Below are positions 8,264-15,978 of a stretch of DNA of 64,000 nt, in pieces (the first letter of the stretch is position 1; every line of letters begins with the position of its first letter). The DNA lies in contig JBBDXW010000075.1 in assembly GCA_040902105.1 (NCBI GenBank), positions 62,001-126,000 of the forward strand, in the 5' to 3' direction. This DNA is from IDS-8 sp040902105. Lineage in GTDB: Bacteria; Pseudomonadota; Gammaproteobacteria; Steroidobacterales; Woeseiaceae. The notes beneath the pieces were generated by a model that saw only the letters and a program-made list of their open reading frames with translations, did no database searches and was not told the origin of the DNA. The position numbers and the translations under genes are program-made.

Positions 8264-9034
8264 CTACCAAGTTGTTTCGAGCGATCCTTGCTGCAGCAAC
8301 TTGCCCTCGCTTGAAAGCTCAAGCTCAATCTTCGCCTCCCCGGCGAAATCCGCGTCGTCGACACGGCGTAAATGTGCAGTAATGCGGCGCCGACCGAGAG
8401 CCTGTATGTGCAGGATGCGATCGGCCAGCGAAATTGATTCGGGCGGACTCTCGCTCTGCGACAGTGCCTCGAGTCTGGCACCGGCACCTGCGAGGTTCAC
8501 GGCCAGTTCGACCGGTTCATCGGCGTCGATCCGGATATCGAGTAACAAAGAATCGTGGCCGCGCTCGAGCCGTATCAAGGTCTCGAGCCCATCCGAGCGG
8601 AAGGCGTACGAATCGACAAGGTCCGTATCGCTGCGGCTGCCTGCCGGCGCCATGGTGCCGACAAGATCGATCGTGTTGCCGGTATGCGAAAAAAACAGCG
8701 GGCTTTCGTAAAAGGCCACCGCCAGCAGAAGCCCGGCCGCGGTCGCCAGGCCATAACGCCATATCGGCGCGGGCGCGCGCAACCAGGCAAACATCGGGCT
8801 GGCTGATATCGCCTGCGGTAGCGGGACGCGCGCCATGATGTCGGCATGCAGCGTTTCCGGCATGTCAGGCAGAGGGATGTCGCCGAAAAGCGCTTCCAGG
8901 TTCTCAAGTTCCGCCTGAAACTCGCGCGCCTCCGGGGATTCGTCGAGCAGGCGATCGAGCTCGGCACGTTCGGCGTCGCCGAGCTCGCCATCTGCGGCCG
9001 CGCTGATCAGCTCCAGGGTGCGATACCTGTTCAT
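8264..9034 (-). CDS. Putative membrane anti-sigma factor of the adjacent ECF sigma factor
   Basis: 256 aa. Residues 1-75 are a charged helical segment (ISAAADGELGDAERAELDRLLDESPEAREF) resembling the cytoplasmic anti-sigma domain that clamps ECF sigma factors, without a zinc-binding H-x3-C-x2-C. A single membrane helix follows at about 94-112 (YGLATAAGLLLAVAFYESPLFF), then a periplasmic domain of about 140 residues with no recognised fold. The ATG at 9034 overlaps the sigma stop codon (ATGA), so translation is probably coupled and the ratio fixed. The upstream part of the open frame is the antisense-looking end of the sigma gene and was excluded. Assignment rests on position, topology and the helical N-terminus. 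Confidence 0.65.
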   Translation of the reverse strand: MNRYRTLELISAAADGELGDAERAELDRLLDESPEAREFQAELENLEALFGDIPLPDMPETLHADIMARVPLPQAISASPMFAWLRAPAPIWRYGLATAAGLLLAVAFYESPLFFSHTGNTIDLVGTMAPAGSRSDTDLVDSYAFRSDGLETLIRLERGHDSLLLDIRIDADEPVELAVNLAGAGARLEALSQSESPPESISLADRILHIQALGRRRITAHLRRVDDADFAGEAKIELELSSEGKLLQQGSLETTW

Positions 9035-9576
9035 GTCGAAAGAATGCCGTGCCGTTGCAGTCGGCACTTCATCTGTTGCCGCGCCGTGAACAGGCGGGAC
9101 TTGACGGTTTTTTCGGGCAGCTCCAGTATCTCGCCGATCTGGTGGTAGCTGCACTCGGTAAAATAGCGCAAGACAATTACCGCCCTGTGATCCGGTTGCA
9201 GCTCCATCAGAACCGCCTGTACTTCGCTGCAGAGCTGAGACGTCGAGACGGTGTCCTGCGAGACGTCGAAGTCTTCACAGGGCACCTCTGCGTATGGCGC
9301 AAAGCGCTTGCGGCGATTGAGTTGATTAACGGCTTCATTGACGGCGATCCGGTATATCCAGCTGAACAATCTGAAGTTCGGGTCGAATCGTCGGATGTTT
9401 TCGAAGACTTTGAGAAAGGCGGTCTGGGTTACATCTGCCGCCTCATCCGCGCTCCCCAACATCCGGTAAGCCGCGTTGAAAACCGGCTTCTCGAATTGTC
9501 TGACGAGGGTATCCATTGCCCGTCTGTCGCCTCGCTGGCAGTCCCTGACCAGTACGATTTCCCGTTCCTTATCCAT
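9031..9576 (-). CDS. ECF-type RNA polymerase sigma factor (RpoE-like)
   Basis: 181 aa, normal length for a two-domain ECF sigma factor. Region 2: VFNAAYRMLGSADEAADVTQTAFLKVFENIRRFD, with the -10-melting phrase FRLFSWIYRIAVNEAVNQ. Region 4: LQPDHRAVIVLRYFTECSYHQIGEILELPEKTVKSRLFTARQQM, the -35-binding helix-turn-helix. It directs RNA polymerase to a dedicated regulon, probably including its own operon. The gene starts 90 bp after the STAS gene and overlaps the anti-sigma candidate by 4 bp. The partner-switching trio upstream in the same orientation may feed into it, although classical RsbW targets are not ECF factors. Confidence 0.92.
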   Translation of the reverse strand: MDKEREIVLVRDCQRGDRRAMDTLVRQFEKPVFNAAYRMLGSADEAADVTQTAFLKVFENIRRFDPNFRLFSWIYRIAVNEAVNQLNRRKRFAPYAEVPCEDFDVSQDTVSTSQLCSEVQAVLMELQPDHRAVIVLRYFTECSYHQIGEILELPEKTVKSRLFTARQQMKCRLQRHGILST

Positions 9577-9666
9577 AAATACTGCGAAGCGGCGAAAAGG
9601 TTGGTGTCGGCCGCGAGAAATCCATTCCGACAGCGCCGGCCTCGACGAGGACTGCGTCGGGAAGCA

Positions 9667-9969
9667 TCAGCGCTGCTCCCCGGACACCTCGATCTCGAAC
9701 AGTTTGTCGAATCCGGAGTAGCTGAGGATGTCGTTGATATGGCGATTGACATTGACCAGTTTCAGGCGCCGGCCGCCGGCCATGAGGCGCTTGTGAGTCC
9801 GCAACAGGACCCCGAGCCCGGCGCTCGAGATGTACTCGAGTTTACCCATGTCGAGCGCGCAGTCTTGTTGGAGCCGGTCGAGAAATTCCTGCGCACGCGG
9901 GGCCTGGGCGGCATCCAGCCTGCCTTCCAGGAGGGCCACGCCAGACTCGCCGTCAACGATCCGGAACAT
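9667..9969 (-). CDS. STAS-domain anti-sigma factor antagonist (RsbV/SpoIIAA-like)
   Basis: 100 aa single STAS domain. The conserved loop YISSAGLGVLLRTHKRLMA contains the serine that, in SpoIIAA and RsbV, is phosphorylated by the partner kinase and dephosphorylated by a PP2C phosphatase. The unphosphorylated form binds and removes the anti-sigma kinase from its target. The genes for both partners lie immediately upstream: its start overlaps the RsbW-like gene by 17 bp and the PP2C gene precedes that. The small size and lone domain fit a cytoplasmic switch protein. The protein it finally releases cannot be read from sequence; the ECF sigma gene 90 bp downstream is only a positional candidate. 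Confidence 0.88.
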   Translation of the reverse strand: MFRIVDGESGVALLEGRLDAAQAPRAQEFLDRLQQDCALDMGKLEYISSAGLGVLLRTHKRLMAGGRRLKLVNVNRHINDILSYSGFDKLFEIEVSGEQR

Positions 9970-10375
9970 CGGCCTGCTTCCTGTCGGCGATGAAAGTGAT
10001 CTTGCTGGTCCGGTTCCGGTACTCGTAGTGGATCGAATCCACCATTTTCAGCACGAGATAAAGCCCGAGCCCTCCGGGAGTTCGTTGTTCCAGCGGAGCG
10101 TCGACATTCAGCGGCACGATTTCGCGCGGATCGAAGCGCTCCACATCGAAGTCCGTCAGGCTGACCTCCACGCCGTGCTCATGCGGCCCCATTTCGATCA
10201 GGATGTCCGCACGGGTCTCCGTGTTGTAAGTCACCATGTTCACGAAAAGCTCCTCGACGCAAAGGTCGACGAGGTAGCGCATCGAGGGGTCGATATCGTC
10301 CTCGGCGAAGAGACGATCCGTGAACGCCACGATGTTTTTCAGTTCGTCGAGGCTTCGTCTGAACTTCTTTTGCAT
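9953..10375 (-). CDS. RsbW-like serine kinase / anti-sigma regulatory factor (HATPase_c_2)
   Basis: 140 aa GHKL-fold protein. The N box EELFVNMVTY and the G2-type loop GGLGLYLV are clear. The G1 box reads LTDFDVERFDP, where relatives have a D-x-G-x-x-F-D-P pattern; the Gly and the usual Asp are replaced, so ATP binding may be unusual. The role expected from the family is to phosphorylate the STAS protein encoded next to it and to sequester a target. The ATG at 10375 was chosen because GGGAG lies 7 bp upstream; a longer open frame reaching 10414 has no such site. It follows the PP2C gene by 42 bp and overlaps the STAS gene. Confidence 0.82.
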   Translation of the reverse strand: MQKKFRRSLDELKNIVAFTDRLFAEDDIDPSMRYLVDLCVEELFVNMVTYNTETRADILIEMGPHEHGVEVSLTDFDVERFDPREIVPLNVDAPLEQRTPGGLGLYLVLKMVDSIHYEYRNRTSKITFIADRKQADVPDR

Positions 10376-10417
10376 GGATATGCTCCCGCATGCCCGTTCC
10401 CTGCCATGGCGCAAGCC

Positions 10418-11617
10418 CTACGTCTGCCGCTTGACCAGCACCAGGGTGATGTCGTCGGCCTGTGCTGCGCCGCTGCCGAATTCGAACGCTGCCTGAACGA
10501 GCTTGCGGCTGAGTTCGGCCATCGGCAGATCCCGTCCTTGCCGCAATACCGTTGCGACTCCGTCTTCGCCGAAAAGCCGCCCGTCCGGTGTCGCATACTC
10601 GTACAGGCCGTCGGAGATGAGCGCGAGCACGTCGCCCGGCTGCAGTTGCAGCCGTCGCGCCGGCGCCGTCCCGTCGAGCGGCATGATGCCGACCGGAAAG
10701 TTGGTGGGCTTTTGCCACTCGCATTCGTCCGTCAGCGCATGAAAGTGCAGGATCGGTCCCTGGCCGCCGGAGTGAAATTCCACTTCGTGGCTCACCGGAT
10801 CGAGGAAACCCATGAATGCCGTGATGAAGCGGTCATCGGGCAGATCCTCGTTAAGCTGGTTATTGACGTGCATGTAAGCGCTGTCGAGATCCGCGCCCAG
10901 CCGAAACGCGACCCTCAGCATCGCCTGCATCTGCGTTGCCGAGAGCGCCGGACCGAAACCATGACCGGTTGCATCTCCGAGCAGCATGAAAAGCCGTCCA
11001 TCGAGCACGACGAGGTCGTACAGGTCGCCGCCGGTGTGCTGCGTCGGCAGGAATTGGCCGTGGACATCGTAGCCGGGGACCTGTGGCATGACCTCCGGCA
11101 GGGTGCTCACCTGGATCTCCCGCGCCACCGCGACTTCGTGGTGCAGGATCGCGTCCGCGAGCAACCGGTCTGTCATGTTCGAGTGCTGGATGGCGATGGC
11201 TGCCTGCGCCGCGAGCGCCGGGCCGATCCACTCATCATGGCGATCGAACTGCCCGGGATGCGTTCCGAGCCACTGCATGACTCCGAGCAGCGAGTTCTCC
11301 TGCCCCAGGATCGGTACGTTCAGAAGCGACCTGGCCTCGAAGTCCTGAATCGGCGACCGCCAGTCGTCGGTGCGCCGGTTATCGCGAACGTCAGGGATAT
11401 TCGTGATCTTCCCGCTCGCAGCGCATTCGCCGACCAGGCCGTGCCCGGGCCGCAGCCGGGCGGGGTCGTCGGTGGCGGGAACGACCATCACGAGCTCGCC
11501 CGATTGCCGATCCATGAGCCACAGGATGCCGGCCTCGGCAACGATAGCGACCTTGCCGACCTCGACAATCTCTCGCAAGAGCCGCGGCAACGCTCCTGGC
11601 GCTGCGAGCCGGTACAT
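10418..11617 (-). CDS. GAF-domain PP2C/SpoIIE-family phosphatase (RsbU-like)
   Basis: 399 aa from the first ATG. Residues about 1-150 form a GAF sensor domain (PGHGLVGECAASG, NVPILGQENSLLGVMQW). After a linker helix (HHEVAVAREIQVSTLPEVMP, typical of RsbU/SpoIIE proteins) comes the PP2C-type phosphatase: GGDLYDLVVLDGRLFMLLGD and ATGHGFGPALSA with the metal-binding aspartates, then ALISDGLYE and the terminal DDITLVLV. It should dephosphorylate the STAS antagonist in response to a signal on the GAF domain. It is first in the six-gene leftward block. The coding pattern continues upstream of 11617 (EITRESLVKILEI in frame) to a TAA at 11710-11712 without any ATG, GTG or TTG, so the annotated start may be too short. 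Confidence 0.88.
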   Translation of the reverse strand: MYRLAAPGALPRLLREIVEVGKVAIVAEAGILWLMDRQSGELVMVVPATDDPARLRPGHGLVGECAASGKITNIPDVRDNRRTDDWRSPIQDFEARSLLNVPILGQENSLLGVMQWLGTHPGQFDRHDEWIGPALAAQAAIAIQHSNMTDRLLADAILHHEVAVAREIQVSTLPEVMPQVPGYDVHGQFLPTQHTGGDLYDLVVLDGRLFMLLGDATGHGFGPALSATQMQAMLRVAFRLGADLDSAYMHVNNQLNEDLPDDRFITAFMGFLDPVSHEVEFHSGGQGPILHFHALTDECEWQKPTNFPVGIMPLDGTAPARRLQLQPGDVLALISDGLYEYATPDGRLFGEDGVATVLRQGRDLPMAELSRKLVQAAFEFGSGAAQADDITLVLVKRQT

Positions 11618-11877
11618 GATCTCGAGGATCTTTACCAGCGACTCACGCGTGATCTCGCTTGGACTCTGTTCGTGTAGAGGAACGGCCAGACAACGCGCCC
11701 CTATGCTTTTTAGTTATGTTGCTACACAAGTGTCGCCGCCGCACGGCGTCTGCGCTTCGGTCACCCTGCGCAAATCATAGCAGGATAGGGTCGGACCCGC
11801 GCATCTAATTGATTTATCTAACCTTTGTGACCGTCAGGTGGTCACGACCAGCGAAACCCGTGCGGCAGTGCCGGGAC

Positions 11878-13287
11878 TCAAGGCTCGATCGTGCCTCGAC
11901 CGGCACGACGAGCATCGAGGCTCTTGGGCCGCGTCCCGACGATCTCGAAAAAGATGCCGGACAGCGCGTTAAGGCGCGTCACGCGAAAAATGAGTTCGCG
12001 CAAGGAAATATCGCGCACGGGCCGAACTTCCCGGACTTTCGGAATCAGCGCGATGACCACAGCCGCGCGCGCCAGAGTCGAGACGACGAACACGCCGGTC
12101 AGCGGGCTCAGCCAGCTCAAACGGTAATCGCCGATCCGCAGATCCGTCGGCAAGACCGCGCCGAGATAGCCGCCGAGCATGGCGCCGCTGAAAATGCCGA
12201 TGCTCGCGATGACGTTGTGTATGGCCAGATAGGACGCCCGCCTGTTCGGTGCAATGAGGTCATAAACGAAATTACTGGCGCTGAGACTGAAGCCGGCCCA
12301 GGCAAATCCACTGACAGCCTGCACCAGGATGAGGTACCAGAAATTGCTCGAGAACACCCACAGCAACGGCATCAGGGGAATGAGGATCCCGGTCGCCGCG
12401 AGGATGCGACGATTGCCGAAGACGTCGCTTATGCGGCCCCACTGCGCCAGGGTCAGGAATTGCGCAAAGATCGCGGTCGCCGTATTCACGGTGAACGCAA
12501 GGTAGGTGAACTTGAGGTCCCGCAGCATGTAAACCGTGAAGAACGGCGAGGCGATGGATACGGAGAACTGCGTCAAGGCAAAGAAGATTGAAAACCGGAC
12601 AACGTTCGACTGCCGCAACCGCTGCCACCAGGTACGGTCGAACGGAACCTCGAGTGCGGCAACCTGCCCGCCCGGATCGTGCATTCGCGACAGCTGATAC
12701 AGCGATACCAGCCGCGCGCAGGCTGCGATAGAGAACAGGACGATAAAGCCGCTCAGCGTGTTACCTTCGCGGCTGAAGCGGTGCAGCACGAAGCCGCCGG
12801 CCAGGAGCGAGGTGAAAGTGATCGCCGTGACCAGTCGCGTTCGCAGGGCGAAAAAACGACCGCGCCGGCGCGCCGGCACGATGTCGCCCATCAGGCTGGT
12901 CCATTGCGGCGTGACGAGGTGCGCGCCGCACTGATACAACACGACGCAGGCAATCATGAGCGGAACCGCATGCTCCGGAAACAGGACCGGCAGAGTCATG
13001 ATCGGCAGCCAGGACAGGGCCTGCAGGGCGGCGCCGGCCAGGATGATTGCCTTGCGCTGGCCGGTCAGTCGCCCGAGCCACGCTGACAGCAATTGCACGA
13101 AGGAGGCCAGAAGCGGCGGCAAGGACGCCAGCAGGCCGATCTGTGGCGTCGTCGCCTTTAGAAACAGCGCGAATGCGGAAAAGTAGGTTTCGCCAATCCC
13201 GGTCATGGTGCCGAAGGCAGCCGCATCCTTCAGCGAATGCCGCAACGAGCGATTCGTCTGCGGGTCACTGGAGAGGACGGGGATCAT
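11878..13287 (-). CDS. Major facilitator superfamily transporter
   Basis: 469 aa with about twelve hydrophobic segments split by a hydrophilic loop near residue 215, the MFS 6+6 layout. The loop after helix 2 (AWLGRLTGQRKAIILAGAALQ) corresponds to MFS motif A, and an equivalent loop (QWGRISDVFGNRRILAATG) follows helix 8. The substrate cannot be inferred; the sequence resembles uncharacterised permeases rather than a defined drug or sugar group. The last 25 residues are Arg-rich and soluble. It is the left-hand neighbour of, and divergent from, the kamA-like operon, with 357 bp between the two starts. It might export that pathway's product, but only position supports this. Confidence 0.82.
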   Translation of the reverse strand: MIPVLSSDPQTNRSLRHSLKDAAAFGTMTGIGETYFSAFALFLKATTPQIGLLASLPPLLASFVQLLSAWLGRLTGQRKAIILAGAALQALSWLPIMTLPVLFPEHAVPLMIACVVLYQCGAHLVTPQWTSLMGDIVPARRRGRFFALRTRLVTAITFTSLLAGGFVLHRFSREGNTLSGFIVLFSIAACARLVSLYQLSRMHDPGGQVAALEVPFDRTWWQRLRQSNVVRFSIFFALTQFSVSIASPFFTVYMLRDLKFTYLAFTVNTATAIFAQFLTLAQWGRISDVFGNRRILAATGILIPLMPLLWVFSSNFWYLILVQAVSGFAWAGFSLSASNFVYDLIAPNRRASYLAIHNVIASIGIFSGAMLGGYLGAVLPTDLRIGDYRLSWLSPLTGVFVVSTLARAAVVIALIPKVREVRPVRDISLRELIFRVTRLNALSGIFFEIVGTRPKSLDARRAGRGTIEP

Positions 13288-13521
13288 GCAAAAGGTGAAT
13301 ACGAACCAGAAGGAAGCCGCGAATGATCGTTTACGGAGGCGGGTGAGTCCATCGACTGCGGCACATTGATATCAAATTCCGGGTCCGGCAGCCCGCGTAT
13401 CCGGAGTCGGCATCGACGGTCGCAACCGGTTGAAAGACGATTTGCGCGGACGGTTTGTCGTGACCTTGCGACAGTGAAATAAGAGCGAACGGGCCAACTT
13501 CAAAAATGTGACAAAAAGAGA

Positions 13522-13549
13522 TTGACATTTAATCAGCCGCAAATATATT
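13522..13549 (+). promoter_or_regulatory. Sigma-70-type promoter for the kamA-like operon
   Basis: Perfect -35 TTGACA (13522-13527), 16-bp spacer, -10 TATATT (13544-13549; 5 of 6 matches). It sits in a locally AT-rich patch of a GC-rich genome, about 95 bp upstream of the kamA-like ATG. The remaining 13288-13644 gap holds no convincing gene; a short GGGC-AAAT-GCCC hairpin follows the promoter in the presumed leader. Confidence 0.6.
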
Positions 13550-13644
13550 ACCGCGAAAATCAGCCGGGCAAATGCCCGCACGACTCGAAGGGCCGGGTCG
13601 GTTTTTCTCTGCAGGTCGCCCATCTGCGCGCCGAGGATCTGTCG

Positions 13645-14946
13645 ATGAAAACCGCCCAGTACGTGGAAATACCCCCGGAACCGGGAAGTAGTATCCCCAC
13701 CTCCCCCGCCACGACTCCCTTCCGCCCCGTTCCCCCGACAAATCGACTCAGTAAAACCATCGCAAAACGCGACCGGGCGAAATTTGCCGTGTCCGACAGG
13801 TCGGCCGCGTTCCTCGCCCGCTATTATCCGGACGCAACACAGGACGACTGGAACAACTGGCGCTGGCAGAACCGTTATCGCGTGCGCACGCTGGCGGACC
13901 TCGGCCGCATGATTGATCTGTCTGCGGAAGAGACTGCGGCCATAAAGCGCCACACCGGCGCACTTCCGGTGGGCATCACTCCGTACTACGCCAGTTTGCT
14001 GGACGGCCACGATGCGTTGCAGCCACTGCGTCGCACCGTCGTGCCCGTGCTCGGCGAGTACGAACGGTCGCGCGGGGAGGACGATGATCCGCTCGGCGAG
14101 GACGGCCACAGCCCGGTGCCCGGCCTGGTGCACCGTTACCCCGACCGTGTCCTCCTTCTCGTGACCAACTTCTGCTCGGTCTATTGCCGCTACTGCACTC
14201 GCGCCCGCATGGTCGGCGCCGCCGGCGAACGCAGCGTCAGGAAATCCGACATCGAGGCTGCGCTGGAATACATCGAGCAGACGCCGGCGGTCCGCGACGT
14301 GCTGATCTCGGGCGGCGATCCGCTGAGCCTGGATGACGAACGCCTCGAATATATCCTGCGGCGGCTGCGCCGCATCCCGCATGTCGAATTTCTGCGCATC
14401 GGCAGCAAGCAACCGGTCGTGCAGCCGATGCGGATTACACCGTCCCTGACGCGGATACTGAAACGTTATCACCCGTTATGGATGAGTTTGCATTTCACAC
14501 ATCCCGACGAGATCACCCCGGAAGTGACGGAAGCCTGCGGACGACTGGCCGATGCCGGTATTCCGCTCGGCAGCCAGACCGTGTTGCTGAGGGACGTCAA
14601 CGACGACATCGAGACGCTGAAAAAGCTGATGCACGGCTTGTTGCGCATACGCGTGAAGCCTTATTACCTGTATCAATGCGACCCGATTTCCGGGTCTGCC
14701 CACTTCCGCACGCCGGTAGCCAAGGGCGTCGAACTCATTCGCGGCCTGCGCGGGCACACCACGGGTTATGCGGTACCGACGTTCGTCGTCGATGCGCCGA
14801 ATGGCGGCGGCAAGACGCCGATCGCGCCCGACTACGTGGCGGGCTTCGACAACGGCGATCTGCTGCTCAAGAGTTACGACGGCGGGATCTACCGCTACCC
14901 GGATTCCGGCGCACCGCTTGCCGAAGCTTCGGAGGTATCGTCGTGA
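13645..14946 (+). CDS. KamA-family radical SAM enzyme (lysine 2,3-aminomutase-like)
   Basis: 433 aa, close to clostridial lysine 2,3-aminomutase (416 aa) and longer than EpmB. The radical SAM cluster motif is CSVYCRYC (C177, C181, C184). The PLP lysine is K390 in DAPNGGGKTP. Residues equivalent to those that hold L-lysine in the clostridial enzyme are kept: Arg in CTR (R186), Asp in YQCDP (D346) and Asp in VVDAP (D383). Conversion of L-lysine to L-beta-lysine is therefore likely. The ATG at 13645 has GAGG 8 bp upstream; the longer frame from 13522 starts inside the promoter and was rejected. It is first in an operon with two ATP-grasp ligases and an acetyltransferase. It lacks AblB as neighbour, so simple N-acetyl-beta-lysine synthesis is not the obvious product. 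Confidence 0.9.
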   Translation: MKTAQYVEIPPEPGSSIPTSPATTPFRPVPPTNRLSKTIAKRDRAKFAVSDRSAAFLARYYPDATQDDWNNWRWQNRYRVRTLADLGRMIDLSAEETAAIKRHTGALPVGITPYYASLLDGHDALQPLRRTVVPVLGEYERSRGEDDDPLGEDGHSPVPGLVHRYPDRVLLLVTNFCSVYCRYCTRARMVGAAGERSVRKSDIEAALEYIEQTPAVRDVLISGGDPLSLDDERLEYILRRLRRIPHVEFLRIGSKQPVVQPMRITPSLTRILKRYHPLWMSLHFTHPDEITPEVTEACGRLADAGIPLGSQTVLLRDVNDDIETLKKLMHGLLRIRVKPYYLYQCDPISGSAHFRTPVAKGVELIRGLRGHTTGYAVPTFVVDAPNGGGKTPIAPDYVAGFDNGDLLLKSYDGGIYRYPDSGAPLAEASEVSS

Positions 14947-15968
14947 GGCGCTCTAATCGCATGCGCATAGGCATCACCTATGACTTGCGCGAGGTCTGGC
15001 TCAAAGCCGGATACAGCGAGCTGGATACGGCCGAGTTCGACCGTCTGGATACGATCGAAAACATTGCATCCGCGCTCACGGACCTCGGATATGAGGTGGA
15101 CCCGATCGGGCACTTGCAGCAGCTTGCCCAACGGCTGGTCGCGGGGGACCGCTGGGACATGGTCTTCAATATCTGCGAAGGCATGCACGGCTGGGGCCGT
15201 GAAGCACAGGTTCCCGCGCTGCTCGACGCGTACCAGGTACCGTACGTTTTTTCCGACCCTCTGGTCTGTTCGCTGACGCTGCACAAGGGCATGACCAAGG
15301 ACGTTGTACGGGCGGCGGGCGTTGCCACGCCTGACTTCGTGGTTGTCAACGACGCGGGCAGCGTCAGGCATATCAAGTTGCCGTTTCCGTTGTTTGCCAA
15401 ACCGGTTGCCGAGGGCACCGGCAAGGGCGTCGGCACCGAGTCGAAAATCAACAACGCTGCCCAGTTGCAAACCGTTTGCCGCCAGTTGCTGAAGGAGCAC
15501 CGGCAGCCGGTACTGGTCGAGCGGTTCCTGCCGGGTCGCGAGTTCACGGTCGGCATCATTGGCACGGGACGCAAGTCATCCGCCATCGGCACGCTGGAAA
15601 TCGCCTTGCTGCCGGGAGCCGATGCGGAGGTCTATTCCTACCGCAACAAGGAATTCTGCGAGGAGCTGGTCGAATACCGCCTGCTCGAGGAAGGCAAGCT
15701 TCGCTCGAGAGTCGAAGCGATGGCGCTGCGCGCCTGGCGTGCGCTGGGTTGTCGCGACGCGGGTCGCATCGATGTTCGCCTGGACGATGCCGGCGTGGCG
15801 AATTTCATTGAAGTGAACCCGCTCGCGGGACTGCACCCGGAGCACTCCGATCTGCCGATCATGGCCGCGAAGATCGGTATGGACTACGTCAGCCTGATCG
15901 GCGGGATCATGAATTCTGCCAAAGCCCGCTGCCGCACGGGCGCGCGGGCAGATCGCCTGGCCGCCTGA
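14943..15968 (+). CDS. ATP-grasp ligase 1 (D-Ala-D-Ala ligase-like)
   Basis: 341 aa ATP-grasp enzyme resembling D-alanine--D-alanine ligases. ATP-binding strands are FPLFAKPVAEGTGKGV and VLVERFLPGREFTVGI; the Mg-binding end is RIDVRL...NFIEVNPLAGLHPEHSDLP. The family activates a carboxylate as acyl-phosphate and couples it to an amine. GTG 14943 overlaps the kamA-like stop (GTGA) and has GGAGG 7 bp upstream, so it is preferred over the in-frame ATG at 14961; translation should be coupled. With a beta-lysine-forming enzyme before it and a second ligase after it, formation of an amide bond to beta-lysine is a reasonable guess. A role in cell-wall D-Ala-D-Ala synthesis is unlikely in this context. 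Confidence 0.85.
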   Translation: MRRSNRMRIGITYDLREVWLKAGYSELDTAEFDRLDTIENIASALTDLGYEVDPIGHLQQLAQRLVAGDRWDMVFNICEGMHGWGREAQVPALLDAYQVPYVFSDPLVCSLTLHKGMTKDVVRAAGVATPDFVVVNDAGSVRHIKLPFPLFAKPVAEGTGKGVGTESKINNAAQLQTVCRQLLKEHRQPVLVERFLPGREFTVGIIGTGRKSSAIGTLEIALLPGADAEVYSYRNKEFCEELVEYRLLEEGKLRSRVEAMALRAWRALGCRDAGRIDVRLDDAGVANFIEVNPLAGLHPEHSDLPIMAAKIGMDYVSLIGGIMNSAKARCRTGARADRLAA

Positions 15969-15978
15969 TCCGCCTCAA

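Noticed and set aside
9830..11677. Long plus-strand open frame of 615 codons opposite the RsbU/RsbW/STAS genes
   Set aside because: It is antisense to three clearly recognisable proteins, has no ribosome site and its translation shows no conserved motif; open antisense frames are expected at this GC content.
13645..14946. KamA-like protein as EpmB (EF-P lysine aminomutase)
   Set aside because: It is about 90 residues longer than EpmB, keeps the free-lysine binding residues, and no efp or epmA gene is nearby.
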